The notes: a model not told the origin generated them from the letters alone. A DNA stretch of 64,000 nt from Cyanobium sp. ATX 6A2 (GCF_024346355.1 NZ_JAGQCU010000001.1:124001-188000), one strand, 5' to 3'. Shown: positions 44,744 to 55,277, counted from the stretch's first letter. Numbers and translations: made by a program.

Positions 44744-47287
44744 ATGTTCGAGCGGTTTACCGAGAAGGCCATCAAGGTGATCATGCTGGCCCAGGAAGAG
44801 GCCCGCAGGCTGGGTCACAACTTCGTGGGCACCGAGCAGATCCTGCTGGGCCTGATCGGAGAAGGCACCGGCGTCGCCGCCAAGGTGCTCAAGTCGATGG
44901 GGGTGAACCTCAAGGACGCCCGCGTCGAAGTGGAGAAGATCATTGGCCGCGGCTCCGGCTTCGTGGCCGTGGAGATCCCCTTCACCCCCCGCGCCAAGCG
45001 GGTGCTGGAGCTGTCGCTGGAAGAAGCCCGACAGCTCGGCCACAACTACATCGGCACCGAGCACCTGCTGCTCGGCCTGATCCGTGAAGGTGAGGGCGTC
45101 GCCGCCCGCGTGCTCGAGAACCTCGGCGTCGACCTGGCCAAGGTGCGCACCCAGGTGATCCGCATGCTCGGCGAAACAGCGGAAGTGGCCGCGGGCAGCG
45201 GGGGCGGCAAGGGCTCCACCAAGACCCCCACCCTCGACGAGTTCGGCAGCAACCTCACCCAGCTGGCCTCCGACGGCAAGCTCGACCCGGTGGTGGGTCG
45301 CCAGAACGAGATCGAGCGGGTGATCCAGATCCTCGGGCGCCGCACCAAGAACAACCCCGTGCTGATCGGTGAGCCCGGCGTCGGCAAGACCGCCATCGCC
45401 GAGGGCCTCGCCCAGCGCATCCAAACGGGCGACATCCCCGACATCCTGGAGGACAAGCGCGTTCTCACCCTTGACATCGGCCTGCTGGTGGCCGGAACCA
45501 AGTATCGGGGTGAGTTCGAGGAACGCCTCAAGAAAATCATGGAGGAGATTCGCGGCGCCGGCAACGTGATCCTCGTGATCGACGAGGTGCACACCCTGAT
45601 CGGTGCTGGCGCGGCCGAGGGGGCCATCGATGCCGCCAACATTCTCAAACCGGCCCTGGCCCGTGGCGAGCTGCAGTGCATCGGTGCCACCACCCTCGAT
45701 GAATACCGCAAGCACATCGAACGGGATGCCGCCCTGGAACGCCGCTTCCAGCCGGTGATGGTGGGCGAGCCCTCGGTGATCGACACCATCGAGATCCTGC
45801 GCGGCCTCAAGGACCGTTACGAGGAACACCACCGCCTCACCATTGAGGACGATGCCCTGATCGCCGCCGCCACCCTGGGCGATCGCTACATCTCCGACCG
45901 CTTCCTGCCGGATAAGGCCATCGACCTGGTCGATGAGGCCGGCAGCCGGGTGCGACTGATGAACTCCAAGCTGCCGCCGGCTGCCAAGGAGATCGACAAG
46001 CAGCTGCGAGCCGTGCAGAAAGAGAAGGAGGACGCCGTGCGCGAGCAGGACTTCACCAAGGCCGGCGAGCTGCGCGACAAGGAGGTGGAACTGCGCGATC
46101 AGATCCGCAACATTCTCCAGGCCCGCAAGAGCGAGTCCACCCCCGCAGATGAGAAGGGTGAGGTGTCCACCGTCAGCGAGGCCCATGCCCTCGAGGATCT
46201 CGACCGCGGTCCCACCGTCACCGAAGAGGACATCGCCCACATCGTGGCCTCCTGGACCGGCGTACCGGTGCAGAAGCTCACCGAGAGCGAGTCGGCCAAG
46301 CTGCTGAACATGGAGGAAACCCTCCACCAGCGGCTGATCGGCCAGGACGAAGCCGTCAAGGCCGTATCCCGCGCCATCCGCCGTGCCCGCGTGGGCCTCA
46401 AGAACCCGAACCGGCCGATCGCCAGTTTCATCTTCTCCGGCCCCACCGGGGTGGGCAAAACCGAGCTCACCAAGGCCCTGGCCACCTACTTCTTCGGCAG
46501 TGAGGAGGCGATGATCCGCCTTGACATGTCGGAGTTCATGGAGCGCCACACGGTCAGCAAACTGATCGGTTCGCCTCCGGGCTACGTGGGCTTCAACGAG
46601 GGCGGCCAGCTCACCGAAGCGGTGCGGCGCCGGCCCTACACCGTGGTGCTGTTCGACGAGATCGAAAAGGCCCACCCCGATGTGTTCAACCTGCTGCTGC
46701 AGCTCCTCGAGGACGGTCGCCTCACCGACTCCAAGGGCCGCACGGTGGACTTCAAGAACACCCTGATCATCATGACCTCGAACATCGGTTCGAAGGTGAT
46801 CGAGAAGGGTGGCGGTGGCCTCGGCTTCGAGTTCTCCGGCGATGCGGTGGAAGACACCCAGTACAACCGCATCCGTTCGCTGGTGAACGAGGAACTCAAG
46901 CAGTATTTCCGGCCCGAGTTCCTCAACCGCCTCGATGAAATCATCGTCTTCCGTCAGCTCACGCGCGAGGAGGTGAAGGAGATCGCCGAGATCATGCTCA
47001 AGGAGGTGTTCGCCCGCATGGAGGACAAGGGCATCCATCTGGCGGTGACCGATGCCTTCAAGGAGCGCTTGGTGGAGGAGGGTTACAACCCCTCCTACGG
47101 CGCCCGACCGCTGCGTCGCGCCGTGATGCGTCTGCTGGAGGATTCCCTGGCTGAAGAGTTCCTCAGCTCCCGCATCAGCGAAGGCGATCACGCCCTCGTG
47201 GATGTGAACGATGCCAAGCAGGTGGTGATCCGCAAGCAGGACACCGCTGAGCCGGCTGTGCCGGAACTGGCCGGCGCCGGAGCCTGA
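44744..47287 (+). CDS. clpC: ATP-dependent Clp protease ATPase subunit ClpC
   Basis: 847 residues from ATG at 44744 ([12 protein letters not shown]). Two Clp-N repeats ([18 protein letters not shown]), D1 AAA+ domain with GEPGVGKT and [11 protein letters not shown], a UVR motif in the middle domain ([19 protein letters not shown]), and D2 with [24 protein letters not shown] and GARPLRRAV. Hsp100 unfoldase that feeds ClpP/R. Essential housekeeping gene in cyanobacteria. Confidence 0.98.
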   Translation: MFERFTEKAIKVIMLAQEEARRLGHNFVGTEQILLGLIGEGTGVAAKVLKSMGVNLKDARVEVEKIIGRGSGFVAVEIPFTPRAKRVLELSLEEARQLGHNYIGTEHLLLGLIREGEGVAARVLENLGVDLAKVRTQVIRMLGETAEVAAGSGGGKGSTKTPTLDEFGSNLTQLASDGKLDPVVGRQNEIERVIQILGRRTKNNPVLIGEPGVGKTAIAEGLAQRIQTGDIPDILEDKRVLTLDIGLLVAGTKYRGEFEERLKKIMEEIRGAGNVILVIDEVHTLIGAGAAEGAIDAANILKPALARGELQCIGATTLDEYRKHIERDAALERRFQPVMVGEPSVIDTIEILRGLKDRYEEHHRLTIEDDALIAAATLGDRYISDRFLPDKAIDLVDEAGSRVRLMNSKLPPAAKEIDKQLRAVQKEKEDAVREQDFTKAGELRDKEVELRDQIRNILQARKSESTPADEKGEVSTVSEAHALEDLDRGPTVTEEDIAHIVASWTGVPVQKLTESESAKLLNMEETLHQRLIGQDEAVKAVSRAIRRARVGLKNPNRPIASFIFSGPTGVGKTELTKALATYFFGSEEAMIRLDMSEFMERHTVSKLIGSPPGYVGFNEGGQLTEAVRRRPYTVVLFDEIEKAHPDVFNLLLQLLEDGRLTDSKGRTVDFKNTLIIMTSNIGSKVIEKGGGGLGFEFSGDAVEDTQYNRIRSLVNEELKQYFRPEFLNRLDEIIVFRQLTREEVKEIAEIMLKEVFARMEDKGIHLAVTDAFKERLVEEGYNPSYGARPLRRAVMRLLEDSLAEEFLSSRISEGDHALVDVNDAKQVVIRKQDTAEPAVPELAGAGA

Positions 47288-47332
47288 TCCCAGGCTCCCT
47301 CACTGCCCTGAGCCACTGCATACGATCGTGCG

Positions 47333-48505
47333 ATGAGCTCCACCGCATCCACCTCCGCCAGTTCCGCCCACACCCCCGTCAGCACGCACAGCATCGCCCC
47401 CGCCCAGGTGCTGCGCGGGGGCGGGGCTTGGTCTGAGGCCCTGCCCCTGCTGGCCAACCTCGGGCGTGAGGTGTTGCTGCTGGGACGCAGCCGCTCCACG
47501 CTCCCCCTGCGGCAGGAGCTGGCCACCGACCTCGAGGCCATTGGCCTGCGGGTGAGGCCGGCCTGGCTGCAGCACGACTGCTGCGCCGAGGATCTGCAGC
47601 GGCTCGAGACCGAGGCCCGGCGCGGTGGCGCCGATCTGCTGCTGGCCGCCGGCGGCGGCAAGGTGCTCGACGCCGGCAAGCTGCTGGCCCAGCGCCTGGG
47701 GCTGCCCTGCGTCACCGTGCCCACCAGTGCCGCCACCTGCGCCGGCTGGACCGCCCTCTCCAATCTCTATTCCCCCCAGGGGGCCTTCCAGGGCGATGTG
47801 GCTCTGGACCGCTGCCCGGATCTGCTGGTGTTCGACCACGGCCTGGTGCGCCGGGCACCGCCGCGCACCCTGGCGAGCGGCATCGCCGACGCCATGGCCA
47901 AGTGGTACGAAGCTTCGGTGAGCAGCGGCGGCAGCCACGACGGCCTGATCCAGCAGACGGTGCAGATGGCCCGGGTGCTGCGCGACCAGCTGCTGCTGGA
48001 GGCGGAAGCGGCCCTCACCGACGCCGCCCAGCCCCAGCAGACCCCCAGCGAGGCCTGGGTGCGGGTGGCGGAGGCCTGCGGCCTCACCGCCGGCCTGATC
48101 GGCGGCCTCGGCGGCGCCCGCTGCCGCACCGTGGCGGCCCACGCCGTGCACAACGGCCTCACCCAGCTGGCTGCCTGCCACGACAGCCTGCACGGCGAGA
48201 AGGTGGGCTTCGGGGTGCTGGTGCAGCTGCGTCTCGAGGAACTGGTGGGTGGCCAGCAGCTGGCAGGCCAGGCACGGCGGCAGCTGCTGCCGCTGTTCCA
48301 GAGGCTGGCCATCCCCTGCACCCTGGCTGAACTGGGGCTGGCTCAGGCCAGCCTCAGCGATCTGGAAGCGGTGTGCGCCTGGGCCTGCGCCCCCGGCTCC
48401 GACCTCCACCATCTGCCCTTCCCGGTCGGCCAGGCCGATCTGCTGGCAGCGATGGTGAGCACCACCAGCAACGCCCTGCCCAGCCTGGAGCGGCAGTCGG
48501 TGTGA
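47333..48505 (+). CDS. Iron-containing alcohol/glycerol dehydrogenase-like protein
   Basis: 390 residues. Dehydroquinate-synthase-like fold: LLLAAGGGKVLDAGKLLA (nucleotide loop), VTVPTSAATCAGWTALSN, LASGIADAMAKWYEA with the metal-binding Asp, and AAHAVHNGL / HDSLHGEKVGFGVLVQ with metal-binding His residues. Closest in layout to glycerol dehydrogenase (GldA-like). Coupled to the following hydrolase by a GTGA overlap. Confidence 0.86.
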   Translation: MSSTASTSASSAHTPVSTHSIAPAQVLRGGGAWSEALPLLANLGREVLLLGRSRSTLPLRQELATDLEAIGLRVRPAWLQHDCCAEDLQRLETEARRGGADLLLAAGGGKVLDAGKLLAQRLGLPCVTVPTSAATCAGWTALSNLYSPQGAFQGDVALDRCPDLLVFDHGLVRRAPPRTLASGIADAMAKWYEASVSSGGSHDGLIQQTVQMARVLRDQLLLEAEAALTDAAQPQQTPSEAWVRVAEACGLTAGLIGGLGGARCRTVAAHAVHNGLTQLAACHDSLHGEKVGFGVLVQLRLEELVGGQQLAGQARRQLLPLFQRLAIPCTLAELGLAQASLSDLEAVCAWACAPGSDLHHLPFPVGQADLLAAMVSTTSNALPSLERQSV

Positions 48506-49419
48506 TCCCCAGCGATCAGCAGGAGCTCTGCCGGGCGCTGGTGAGCGAGGCCGCCGCCAGCCTGCTTGACCCCCAGGGCCGCCAGCTCGCCGCCCATGTG
48601 CAGTGGTGGCCCCTCGATGGGCTCCCGGGCAACTGGCCCGTGGCCGTGCTGGGGGAGGGGCCGCCGCTGCTGCTGCTGCACGGCTTCGACAGCTCGCTCC
48701 TGGAATTCCGCCGCCTGGCACCGCTGCTGGCGGAGCGCCACCAGGTGTTCATCCCCGACCTGTACGGCTTCGGCTTCAGCCCGCGGCCGGCCACCGGACC
48801 CTACGGGCCGGGGCCGGTGCTCGATCACCTGGAGCGGCTGATGGCCGCCATCGAGGTGCGCAACAGCACCTGGAGCGGCAGCAGCACCTTCGGCATCGGC
48901 CTGATCGGCGCCTCCATGGGCGGCTCCGTGGCGGTGGAGCTGGCCCGGCGCCTGCCGGCTCGGATCCAGCGGCTGCTGTTGCTCGCCCCGGCGGGACTCA
49001 CGGGCCGGCCCATGCCGCTGCCGCCGCTGCTGGATGGCCTGGGGGTGCGCTTTCTGGCCCTGCCCGGTGTGCGGCGAGGCCTCTGCCGCAGTGCCTTCGC
49101 CGATCCCGACAGCGCCGTGGGCCCGGCGGAGCTGGAAATCGCCTCCCTGCACCTGCAGACGCCGGGCTGGGCCCGGTCCCTGGCCGCCTTCGCCCGCAGC
49201 GGCGGCTTCGCCGGCTGTGGCGAACCCCTGCCACCCCAGCCCCTGGAGGTGCTGTGGGGGGCCCAGGACCGCATCCTGCGCCCGCCCCAGAAACGGGCCG
49301 CCCTGGCCCTGCTGGGCGAGCGGGTGCGGGAACTGGAGGCCTGCGGCCACCTGCCCCACATCGATCAGCCCCATACCGTTGCGGCCACCTGGCTGGCCCA
49401 GCCGGCAGCCGCCCGATGA
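48502..49419 (+). CDS. Alpha/beta-hydrolase
   Basis: 305 residues from GTG at 48502. LLLLHGFDSSLLEFR carries the oxyanion HG motif, IPDLYGFGFS the next strand, LIGASMGGSVAVELA the nucleophile elbow (GASMG), GAQDRI the acid and GHLPHIDQP the catalytic His. Substrate unknown. Overlaps its neighbours at both ends (GTGA and ATGA), so it is the middle of a three-gene operon. Confidence 0.88.
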   Translation: MIPSDQQELCRALVSEAAASLLDPQGRQLAAHVQWWPLDGLPGNWPVAVLGEGPPLLLLHGFDSSLLEFRRLAPLLAERHQVFIPDLYGFGFSPRPATGPYGPGPVLDHLERLMAAIEVRNSTWSGSSTFGIGLIGASMGGSVAVELARRLPARIQRLLLLAPAGLTGRPMPLPPLLDGLGVRFLALPGVRRGLCRSAFADPDSAVGPAELEIASLHLQTPGWARSLAAFARSGGFAGCGEPLPPQPLEVLWGAQDRILRPPQKRAALALLGERVRELEACGHLPHIDQPHTVAATWLAQPAAAR

Positions 49420-50051
49420 GCGCCGCCAGCCCCGATGGCGGGCCCGTGCTGCGGCTGCTCTCCGCCGCCCTGCAGCTGTGGCTGCGCCAGCAGTGCGAGC
49501 GCCTGGACAGCCTGGAGCTGCAGCTCCAGGGCAGCGCCGGGGAGCTGCTGCGCGGCCGCCTGGCGGGGGTACGGGTGCGGGCGCGGGGAGTCTGCTATCA
49601 GCATCTGCAGCTGGAACTGGTGGACCTCACCAGCGGACCGCTGCGGGTCCAGATGGGCAGCCTCTGGCGGGGCCAGCCCGTGCAGCTGAAGGACCCCTTT
49701 GTGATCCGCGGACTGGTGAGCTTCACCGCCGCCGGACTCAACCACTCCCTGGCCCAGCCACGCTGGCGTCCCCTGGCCGACCAGATCGCCGAGGAGCTGC
49801 TGGGCATCACGCCGCTGGTGGGGTTACGCATGGGAGACAAGCGCCTGGTGCTCGCGGCCAAGGGGCTGGCTGAGCCCCGTCCCGTGGAGGTGCACACCAC
49901 GCTGGAGGTGTGCCCAGAGGGCCTGGCACTGGTGAGCCTGGACGGCAGTCACCGCAGCCTGCTGCCGATGGACGCCTCCCTGCGGGTGGAGCGGGCGAGC
50001 GTGGAGGCCGGCCTGCTGGTGCTCGACGGCGAGGCCACCGTGACTCCCTAA
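49416..50051 (+). CDS. DUF2993-family protein
   Basis: 211 residues from ATG at 49416. Beta-rich DUF2993 pattern: LLRGRLAGVRVRARGVCYQHLQ, ELVDLTSGPLRVQMGSLW and FVIRGLVSFTAAGLNHSL. The family is widespread in cyanobacteria and actinobacteria and may bind lipids, but its role is not established. No signal peptide. Its end overlaps the convergent cdsA gene by 4 bp. Confidence 0.75.
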   Translation: MSAASPDGGPVLRLLSAALQLWLRQQCERLDSLELQLQGSAGELLRGRLAGVRVRARGVCYQHLQLELVDLTSGPLRVQMGSLWRGQPVQLKDPFVIRGLVSFTAAGLNHSLAQPRWRPLADQIAEELLGITPLVGLRMGDKRLVLAAKGLAEPRPVEVHTTLEVCPEGLALVSLDGSHRSLLPMDASLRVERASVEAGLLVLDGEATVTP

Positions 50052-50902
50052 CGCTGCAGCAGCGGCAGCACCAGGGTGACGAGCGAGTACACCACCGCCG
50101 GCACGAACAGATAGCTGTCGATGCGATCGAGGATGCCGCCATGGCCCGGAATGGCATCGCCGGAATCCTTCAGCCCCGCATCGCGCTTCATCATCGACTC
50201 GGTGAGATCCCCCACCAGGGCGAACAGGGCCACCACCGCCCCCAGCAGGGCCCCGATCAGCCAGCCCCACTGCCAGCCGATCCAGAGCCCGCCGATCACC
50301 CCCACCGCCATGGCGCAGGCCACGCCCCCCAGGGCTCCCTCCACGGTCTTGCCCGGAGAGATCGGCGACAGCGGGCGGCGCCCCAGCCGGCGACCGATCA
50401 CGTAGGAGCCGATGTCGGTGGCCACGATCAGGAAGCAGGCCAGCAGCGTCAGCGCCAGACCGCTGTCGCCGAGGGCCCGCAGCTTGATCCAGTGGCTGGG
50501 CAGAAAGCCGAGATAGAACAGACCGAAGATCGAGGCGGCGATGTCGGCGATGGTGCCCGTCTGCGGCTGCAGCAGCAGCCAGCCGCAGATCACCGCACCG
50601 GAGGCGGGCAGCACCGCCGCCGCCACGTCGCTGGGGATGGCCTGGGTGGTGAACAGCAGCAGCTGCACCGCCACCAGGGTGGTTTTGGTGGCTGGCCGGA
50701 TGCCCTTGAACTGGGCCATGCGGAAGAACTCCAGCAGGCCCAGGTGCACGATCACCCCCACGGCCACCGTGAACCACCAGCCCCCCAGCATCACCACCAC
50801 GAAGCCGAAGGCCCCCACCGCCCAGCCACTGGCCAGCCGGGCCAGGGAGGTGGCCTTCGGGGATCGCTGCGGCACGGACACGGGCGGCGGCGGGGAGCTC
50901 AA
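50048..50902 (-). CDS. cdsA: Phosphatidate cytidylyltransferase
   Basis: 284 residues from TTG at 50902 (TTGA overlap with the previous stop), or 277 from GTG at 50881. Seven to eight membrane helices. The CDP-diglyceride synthase signature is GDLTESMMKRDAGLKDSGD followed by IPGHGGILDRIDSYLF. ATDIGSYVIGRRLGRRPLSPISPGKT is the conserved upstream motif. It makes CDP-diacylglycerol for phospholipid synthesis. Confidence 0.93.
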   Translation of the reverse strand: MSSPPPPVSVPQRSPKATSLARLASGWAVGAFGFVVVMLGGWWFTVAVGVIVHLGLLEFFRMAQFKGIRPATKTTLVAVQLLLFTTQAIPSDVAAAVLPASGAVICGWLLLQPQTGTIADIAASIFGLFYLGFLPSHWIKLRALGDSGLALTLLACFLIVATDIGSYVIGRRLGRRPLSPISPGKTVEGALGGVACAMAVGVIGGLWIGWQWGWLIGALLGAVVALFALVGDLTESMMKRDAGLKDSGDAIPGHGGILDRIDSYLFVPAVVYSLVTLVLPLLQR

Positions 50903-51522
50903 GGGCGTTCGGCCGCGATCAGGAACAGGGGCTCCGCTGCCGCCAGTTTGGCCTGGGCCCCCCGGCGCTGCATGCGGTGCACCGTGGCCTGCACCACCTG
51001 CAGGTCCTTGGCGGCCAGCTGGCCCAGGGTGTCGGTGGCATCCACCAGTCCCTCGAGGCTGGCGGTGCTGATCACCAGTCGCCCCGCGGGCTGAAGGGCC
51101 TGCCACACCGCCGCGAGCACGGCTCCGAGGGGACGCCCCACCTCCAGCAACACCCGGTCGGGCCGCGGCGGCAGCAGGGCCAGGTCATCGGGCGCAGCGC
51201 CGGCATGAATGTGCAGGTTGGCGATCCCGAAGCGCTGGCGATTGCGCTCCAGCAGGGCGATGGCCTCGGGATCGCGCTCCAGGGTGTGCACGGCGCCAGC
51301 GGGCATCAGCCGGGCGATCTCCAGGGCCAGGGCGCCGGTGCCACCGCCCACATCCCACACCAGGGAGTCGGCCCGGGGCCGCAGATGGGCCAGCAGCATC
51401 ACCCGCAGCTCCATCGGGGTGGGGCTGAAACCGGGGGCATCGTCGAAGGCGCCATCCGGCAACCCGGGAGTCACGAAGTCCCAGCTGTAGGGCTGGATAC
51501 GGGGCGCTGGTGGTCCGGACAC
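50899..51522 (-). CDS. cbiT: CbiT-type precorrin-6Y C15-methyltransferase (decarboxylating)
   Basis: 207 residues. Starts with PDGAFDDAPGFSPTPMELRVMLL, the CbiT entry motif, then SAM-binding WDVGGGTGALALEIAR and VHTLERDPEAIALLERNRQRF. It corresponds to the C-terminal half of CobL, acting in cobalamin ring synthesis; in this lineage the CbiE half is normally elsewhere. Coupled to cdsA by a 4-bp overlap. Confidence 0.86.
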   Translation of the reverse strand: MSGPPAPRIQPYSWDFVTPGLPDGAFDDAPGFSPTPMELRVMLLAHLRPRADSLVWDVGGGTGALALEIARLMPAGAVHTLERDPEAIALLERNRQRFGIANLHIHAGAAPDDLALLPPRPDRVLLEVGRPLGAVLAAVWQALQPAGRLVISTASLEGLVDATDTLGQLAAKDLQVVQATVHRMQRRGAQAKLAAAEPLFLIAAERP

Positions 51523-51528
51523 GGGGTC

Positions 51529-52959
51529 CTAACTGGCCACAACCTTCACCGTATCAGCGATCTGGCCTGGCCAAAGGCGGGCCTGCCCGGCCAGCCAGGC
51601 CGCCCGGGCGGCGTCGATGCGCTCGCCGGGCACCACCAGGGGGATGCCGGGGGGATAGGGACAGAGGGGCTCGGCGGCCAGCTGCCCGGCGGCCTGATCC
51701 AGCGGCAGCGACCGCGACGGCGCCCGCCAGGCCCGCCCCAGCGCCAGCTCCGGCTCGGCCACCAGCGGCAGAGGCGGAGCGCTGAAGGGCGGCAGGGGAT
51801 CACCGCCGAGGGCCTGAACCAGGGCCGCCAGGGCCCGCGGCAGGCGGCGCGCCACACCAGGGGGCGGCAGCTCTCCCAGGCAGAAGGTGAGCGTTCCAGG
51901 TTCGGGCAGCTCGGCGATCACCCCCCGCGCCAGCAGCCAGGTGTCGGCCTCCAGGCCGTTGATGCCGGCGGCGGCGGTGTGCAGCACCAGGCGCAGGGGG
52001 TCGTGGTTGGCCAGCAGCGGCAAACCCAGCGCAGCGCAACGGCGGCGCAGCCTGGCCGCCACCGCCTCGGCGCGGCGGCGACGGCGGTGGCCGGCCTCGC
52101 TGCTGCCATGGCGCAGGGCGACCTCGGAGGAGGCGAGCAGCAGGGCGCTGGGGCTGGAGGTCTGCAACCACAGCAGGCTGCGGGCGATCGCCGCGCCATC
52201 GAGCCGCGGCCCCTGGCCCAGCAGGGCGGCGCTCTGGGCCAGCCCGGCGCCGGCCTTCTGGCAGGAGAGCACCACCAGGTCGGCGCCGGCCGCCAGGGCC
52301 TCGCCGCGGCCATGGGCCTGATCCACCAGCAGTGGCAAGCCGGCGCCATGGACCACCGCCACCAGTGGGCTGAGATCAACGGCCATGCCCTGGTAACTGG
52401 GGGACACCAGCACCACCGCCGCCAGGGGCCCGCCGGCCAGGGCCGCCGCCAGCACCCGCTCCAGCCAGGCGGCGTCCGGCGGCTGCCAGAGGCCACTGGC
52501 CCCGTCGAAGGGCAGGTTGAACAGCACCGGCCGCAGCTGCCCCAGCACACAGCCGTGCAGCAGCGAGCGGTGCAGGTTGCGGGGCAGCAGCACGCGACTG
52601 CCGGGAGGGGCCAGGGCCAGCAGGGCGGCCTGCAGCAGGCCACTGGCGCCGTTGACACCAAACCAGCAGTGCTCGGCCCCCAACAGGGCAGCGCAGGCGG
52701 CCTGGGCCTGGGCCACGGCGCCATCCGGCTCGAGGGGGCCGCCGAAGCCCGGCAGTTCCGGCAGGTCCCAGCTGCCGGGGGGCTGACGCAGGAGCGCCGC
52801 CAGCTCCGGAGCCAGGCCCCGGCCCCGGCCATGGGCGGGCAGGTGCAGGGCCAGAGAACGGCCCCAGGCGGGGACGAACAACCGTGGCGTCAGGGCAGAC
52901 ACCAGCTGCGAGCGGTTGGGCGCCGGGGTCAGGGCGCCCCTGATGGAACGGATCAACAC
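51529..52959 (-). CDS. Orn/Lys/Arg decarboxylase-family PLP enzyme
   Basis: 476 residues. Fold-type-I PLP enzyme: HWFG-like CWFGVNGASGLLQAALLA, LLPRNLHRSLLHG, LLVDQAHGRGEAL with the PLP Asp and LSCQKAGAGLAQSA with the Schiff-base lysine (family consensus S-x-H-K, here S-C-Q-K). The C-terminal domain ends PYPPGIPLVVPGERI. Family members decarboxylate lysine, ornithine or arginine for polyamine synthesis. The His-to-Gln change next to the lysine leaves the substrate uncertain. Confidence 0.87.
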   Translation of the reverse strand: MLIRSIRGALTPAPNRSQLVSALTPRLFVPAWGRSLALHLPAHGRGRGLAPELAALLRQPPGSWDLPELPGFGGPLEPDGAVAQAQAACAALLGAEHCWFGVNGASGLLQAALLALAPPGSRVLLPRNLHRSLLHGCVLGQLRPVLFNLPFDGASGLWQPPDAAWLERVLAAALAGGPLAAVVLVSPSYQGMAVDLSPLVAVVHGAGLPLLVDQAHGRGEALAAGADLVVLSCQKAGAGLAQSAALLGQGPRLDGAAIARSLLWLQTSSPSALLLASSEVALRHGSSEAGHRRRRRAEAVAARLRRRCAALGLPLLANHDPLRLVLHTAAAGINGLEADTWLLARGVIAELPEPGTLTFCLGELPPPGVARRLPRALAALVQALGGDPLPPFSAPPLPLVAEPELALGRAWRAPSRSLPLDQAAGQLAAEPLCPYPPGIPLVVPGERIDAARAAWLAGQARLWPGQIADTVKVVAS

Positions 52960-53023
52960 ACCGGTCCGCGGTTTCTAGAGTCTGGATCTCTCCCCCCGCC
53001 GACGCCCCTGGCCGGCATCGCCC

Positions 53024-54766
53024 TTGACCGCCGCCGCCACCAGAGCCGTCTCCGCCAGCCCAGCGATGGCGAGCCCAGCGATTGCCGGTGCCGCCATCGG
53101 CAGCGCCGGCTGCTCCCCCAGCGTCTACAACCCCCGGGCCGACCGCCGCTGGCTGCTGCGCCGTCCCTGGATCCTGATCAGCCGTCTGAGCAGCGTGCTC
53201 TGGCAGCTGGGGAGCCTCACGGTGGTGCTGCTCGTACAGGGCAAAAGCCGCGACGCCGGCGTGCAGCGGCGTCTGGGCCAGCGCATCCTGACCACCCTCA
53301 CCCACCTGGGCCCCTGCTTCATCAAGGTGGGGCAGGCCCTCTCCACCCGCCCGGATCTGGTGCGGCGCGACTGGCTGGAGGAGCTCACCCAGCTGCAGGA
53401 CAACCTGCCGCCCTTCCCCCAGGACGTGGCCCTGGCCACGATCGAGGCGGAGCTGGGGGCGCCGGCCGACCGGCTGTTCGAGGAGTTTCCCGACTACCCG
53501 ATGGCGGCGGCCAGCCTGGGCCAGGTGTATCGCGCCCGGCTGAGCGACGGTCGCTGGGTGGCGGTGAAGGTGCAGCGGCCCGGGCTGGAGCGGATCCTGC
53601 GCCGCGATCTGGTGCTGATCCGTGCCCTGGCCGTGGTGGTGGCCCCGGTGCTGCCCCTCAAGCTGGGCGTGGGATTGAGCGCCATCATCGACGAGTTCGG
53701 CCGCTCCCTGTTCGAGGAGATCGACTACCGCTGCGAGGCCGACAACGCCGAGCGCTTCGCCGCCCTGTTCGAACACCACCCGGAGGTCACCGTGCCCCGG
53801 GTGGAGCGCATGCTGAGCTCCCGGCGTGTGCTCACCACCAGCTGGATCCATGGCACCAAGCTGCAGGAGCGCCGGACCCTCGAGGCCCAGGGTCTCGACC
53901 CCTCCGCCCTGATCCGCACCTGCGTGATTGCCGGGCTGCGCCAGCTGCTCGAGTTCGGCTACTTCCACGCCGATCCCCATCCCGGCAACCTGTTCGCCCT
54001 GCCGGGCCGCAGCGGCGGCCTGGGCCACGTGGCCTACGTGGACTTCGGAATGATGGACTCGATCACCGATGCCGACCGACTCACCCTCACCGGGGCGGTG
54101 GTGCATCTGATCAACCGCGACTTCCGCGCCCTGGCTGAGGATTTCGTGGCCCTGGGCTTCCTCACCCCGGACACCGATCGCGAACCGATCATCCCCGCCC
54201 TCGAGGAGGTGCTGGGGGGGGCACTGGGGGAGAACGTGGGCAGCTTCAACTTCAAGTCGGTCACCGACCGCTTCTCAGAGCTGATGTTCGACTACCCGTT
54301 CCGGGTGCCGGCGCGCTTTGCCCTGATCATCCGGGCGGTGGTGAGCCAGGAGGGCCTGGCGCTGCGCCTCGACCCCGACTTCAAGATCATCCGCGTGGCC
54401 TATCCCTACGTGGCCCGGCGGCTGCTGGCGGGGGACACCGCCGAGATGCGCGAGAAGCTGCTCGACGTGCTGTTCGACGGCGACGGCCGCCTGCGGGTGC
54501 AGCGGCTCGACAACCTGCTTTCGGTGGTGGAGGAGGCGGGATCGACCCCCGACCTGCTGCCGGTGGTGGGCTCAGGCCTGAAGCTGCTGCTGGGTCCCGA
54601 GGGCAGCAGCCTGCGCCAGCGGCTGCTGCTCACCCTGGTGCAGGACAACCACCTGCACACGGAGGATCTGCGGGCCCTGGCCGGCCTGCTGCGGCGCACG
54701 TTCACGCCGGCCAAGCTTGCCGGCGGCATGCTGGCCCGGTTCAACCCCCTGTCTTCAGGAGCCTGA
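53024..54766 (+). CDS. ABC1/UbiB-family atypical kinase
   Basis: 580 residues from TTG at 53024. KVGQALSTRPDLV is the KxGQ motif, AAASLGQVYRARL the Ala-rich nucleotide loop, VAVKVQRPG the lysine, FHADPHPGNLF the catalytic loop and VDFGMMD the metal loop. ABC1 kinases act in quinone and tocopherol metabolism and thylakoid lipid regulation in phototrophs. Full family length. A short C-terminal extension lacks clear membrane helices. Confidence 0.94.
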   Translation: MTAAATRAVSASPAMASPAIAGAAIGSAGCSPSVYNPRADRRWLLRRPWILISRLSSVLWQLGSLTVVLLVQGKSRDAGVQRRLGQRILTTLTHLGPCFIKVGQALSTRPDLVRRDWLEELTQLQDNLPPFPQDVALATIEAELGAPADRLFEEFPDYPMAAASLGQVYRARLSDGRWVAVKVQRPGLERILRRDLVLIRALAVVVAPVLPLKLGVGLSAIIDEFGRSLFEEIDYRCEADNAERFAALFEHHPEVTVPRVERMLSSRRVLTTSWIHGTKLQERRTLEAQGLDPSALIRTCVIAGLRQLLEFGYFHADPHPGNLFALPGRSGGLGHVAYVDFGMMDSITDADRLTLTGAVVHLINRDFRALAEDFVALGFLTPDTDREPIIPALEEVLGGALGENVGSFNFKSVTDRFSELMFDYPFRVPARFALIIRAVVSQEGLALRLDPDFKIIRVAYPYVARRLLAGDTAEMREKLLDVLFDGDGRLRVQRLDNLLSVVEEAGSTPDLLPVVGSGLKLLLGPEGSSLRQRLLLTLVQDNHLHTEDLRALAGLLRRTFTPAKLAGGMLARFNPLSSGA

Positions 54767-54803
54767 GGCGCCACTAGGGTCGCCCCCTGCCCGCAATTGC
54801 CCT

Positions 54804-55277
54804 GTGAACCACTTCCTCCTCCTGCTCAGCTCCAGCGTTGGCACGGGCATGGCCACGGGCGACCTGGGCGGCGATCTCGATGCCCAGCTTTATTACCTCG
54901 CGGTGGCCACGTTCATGCAGCCGCCTTACCTGCTGGCGGGCATCGGCCTGGCCATGAGCGTGCTCTGCGGCCTCACCTTCGCCCGGCTGGTGCAGAACAA
55001 GCTGGAGGGCTGGAAACAGGACCGGCTGGCCCTGCTGCCCCTGGCCAGCGGCACCATCCTCCTGCCCTACTCCGGCGTGGTGATCGGCGTCACCCTGTTC
55101 ATCGGCGGCAGCCTGCAGGTGTTCGGCTTCTCGGCCGGGGTGGCGCTGCTGGTGTCATTCGTGCTCTCGGTGGCCACCGCCGGCGCCCTCTGGGTGCAGC
55201 TGGAGCGGCTGATGACCCAGGTGGAGAACGGCACCTTCAGCGCCGTGGACTTCGACAACTTCGACCAGTTCTTCTAG
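54804..55277 (+). CDS. Conserved hypothetical membrane protein
   Basis: 157 residues from GTG at 54804, 37 bp after the kinase gene. Three or four hydrophobic segments (YLLAGIGLAMSVLCGLTF, LASGTILLPYSGVVIGVTLF, GFSAGVALLVSFVLSVATAGA) and an acidic C-terminus (VDFDNFDQFF). No family recognised; the pattern is like membrane proteins conserved in picocyanobacteria. Confidence 0.72.
   Translation: MNHFLLLLSSSVGTGMATGDLGGDLDAQLYYLAVATFMQPPYLLAGIGLAMSVLCGLTFARLVQNKLEGWKQDRLALLPLASGTILLPYSGVVIGVTLFIGGSLQVFGFSAGVALLVSFVLSVATAGALWVQLERLMTQVENGTFSAVDFDNFDQFF

Noticed and set aside
44702-47191. 829-residue minus-strand frame
   Set aside because: Complement of clpC; composition typical of GC-rich shadows.
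50977-54138. 1053-residue plus-strand frame
   Set aside because: Antisense of cbiT and the decarboxylase, then out of frame with the ABC1 kinase; no domain seen.
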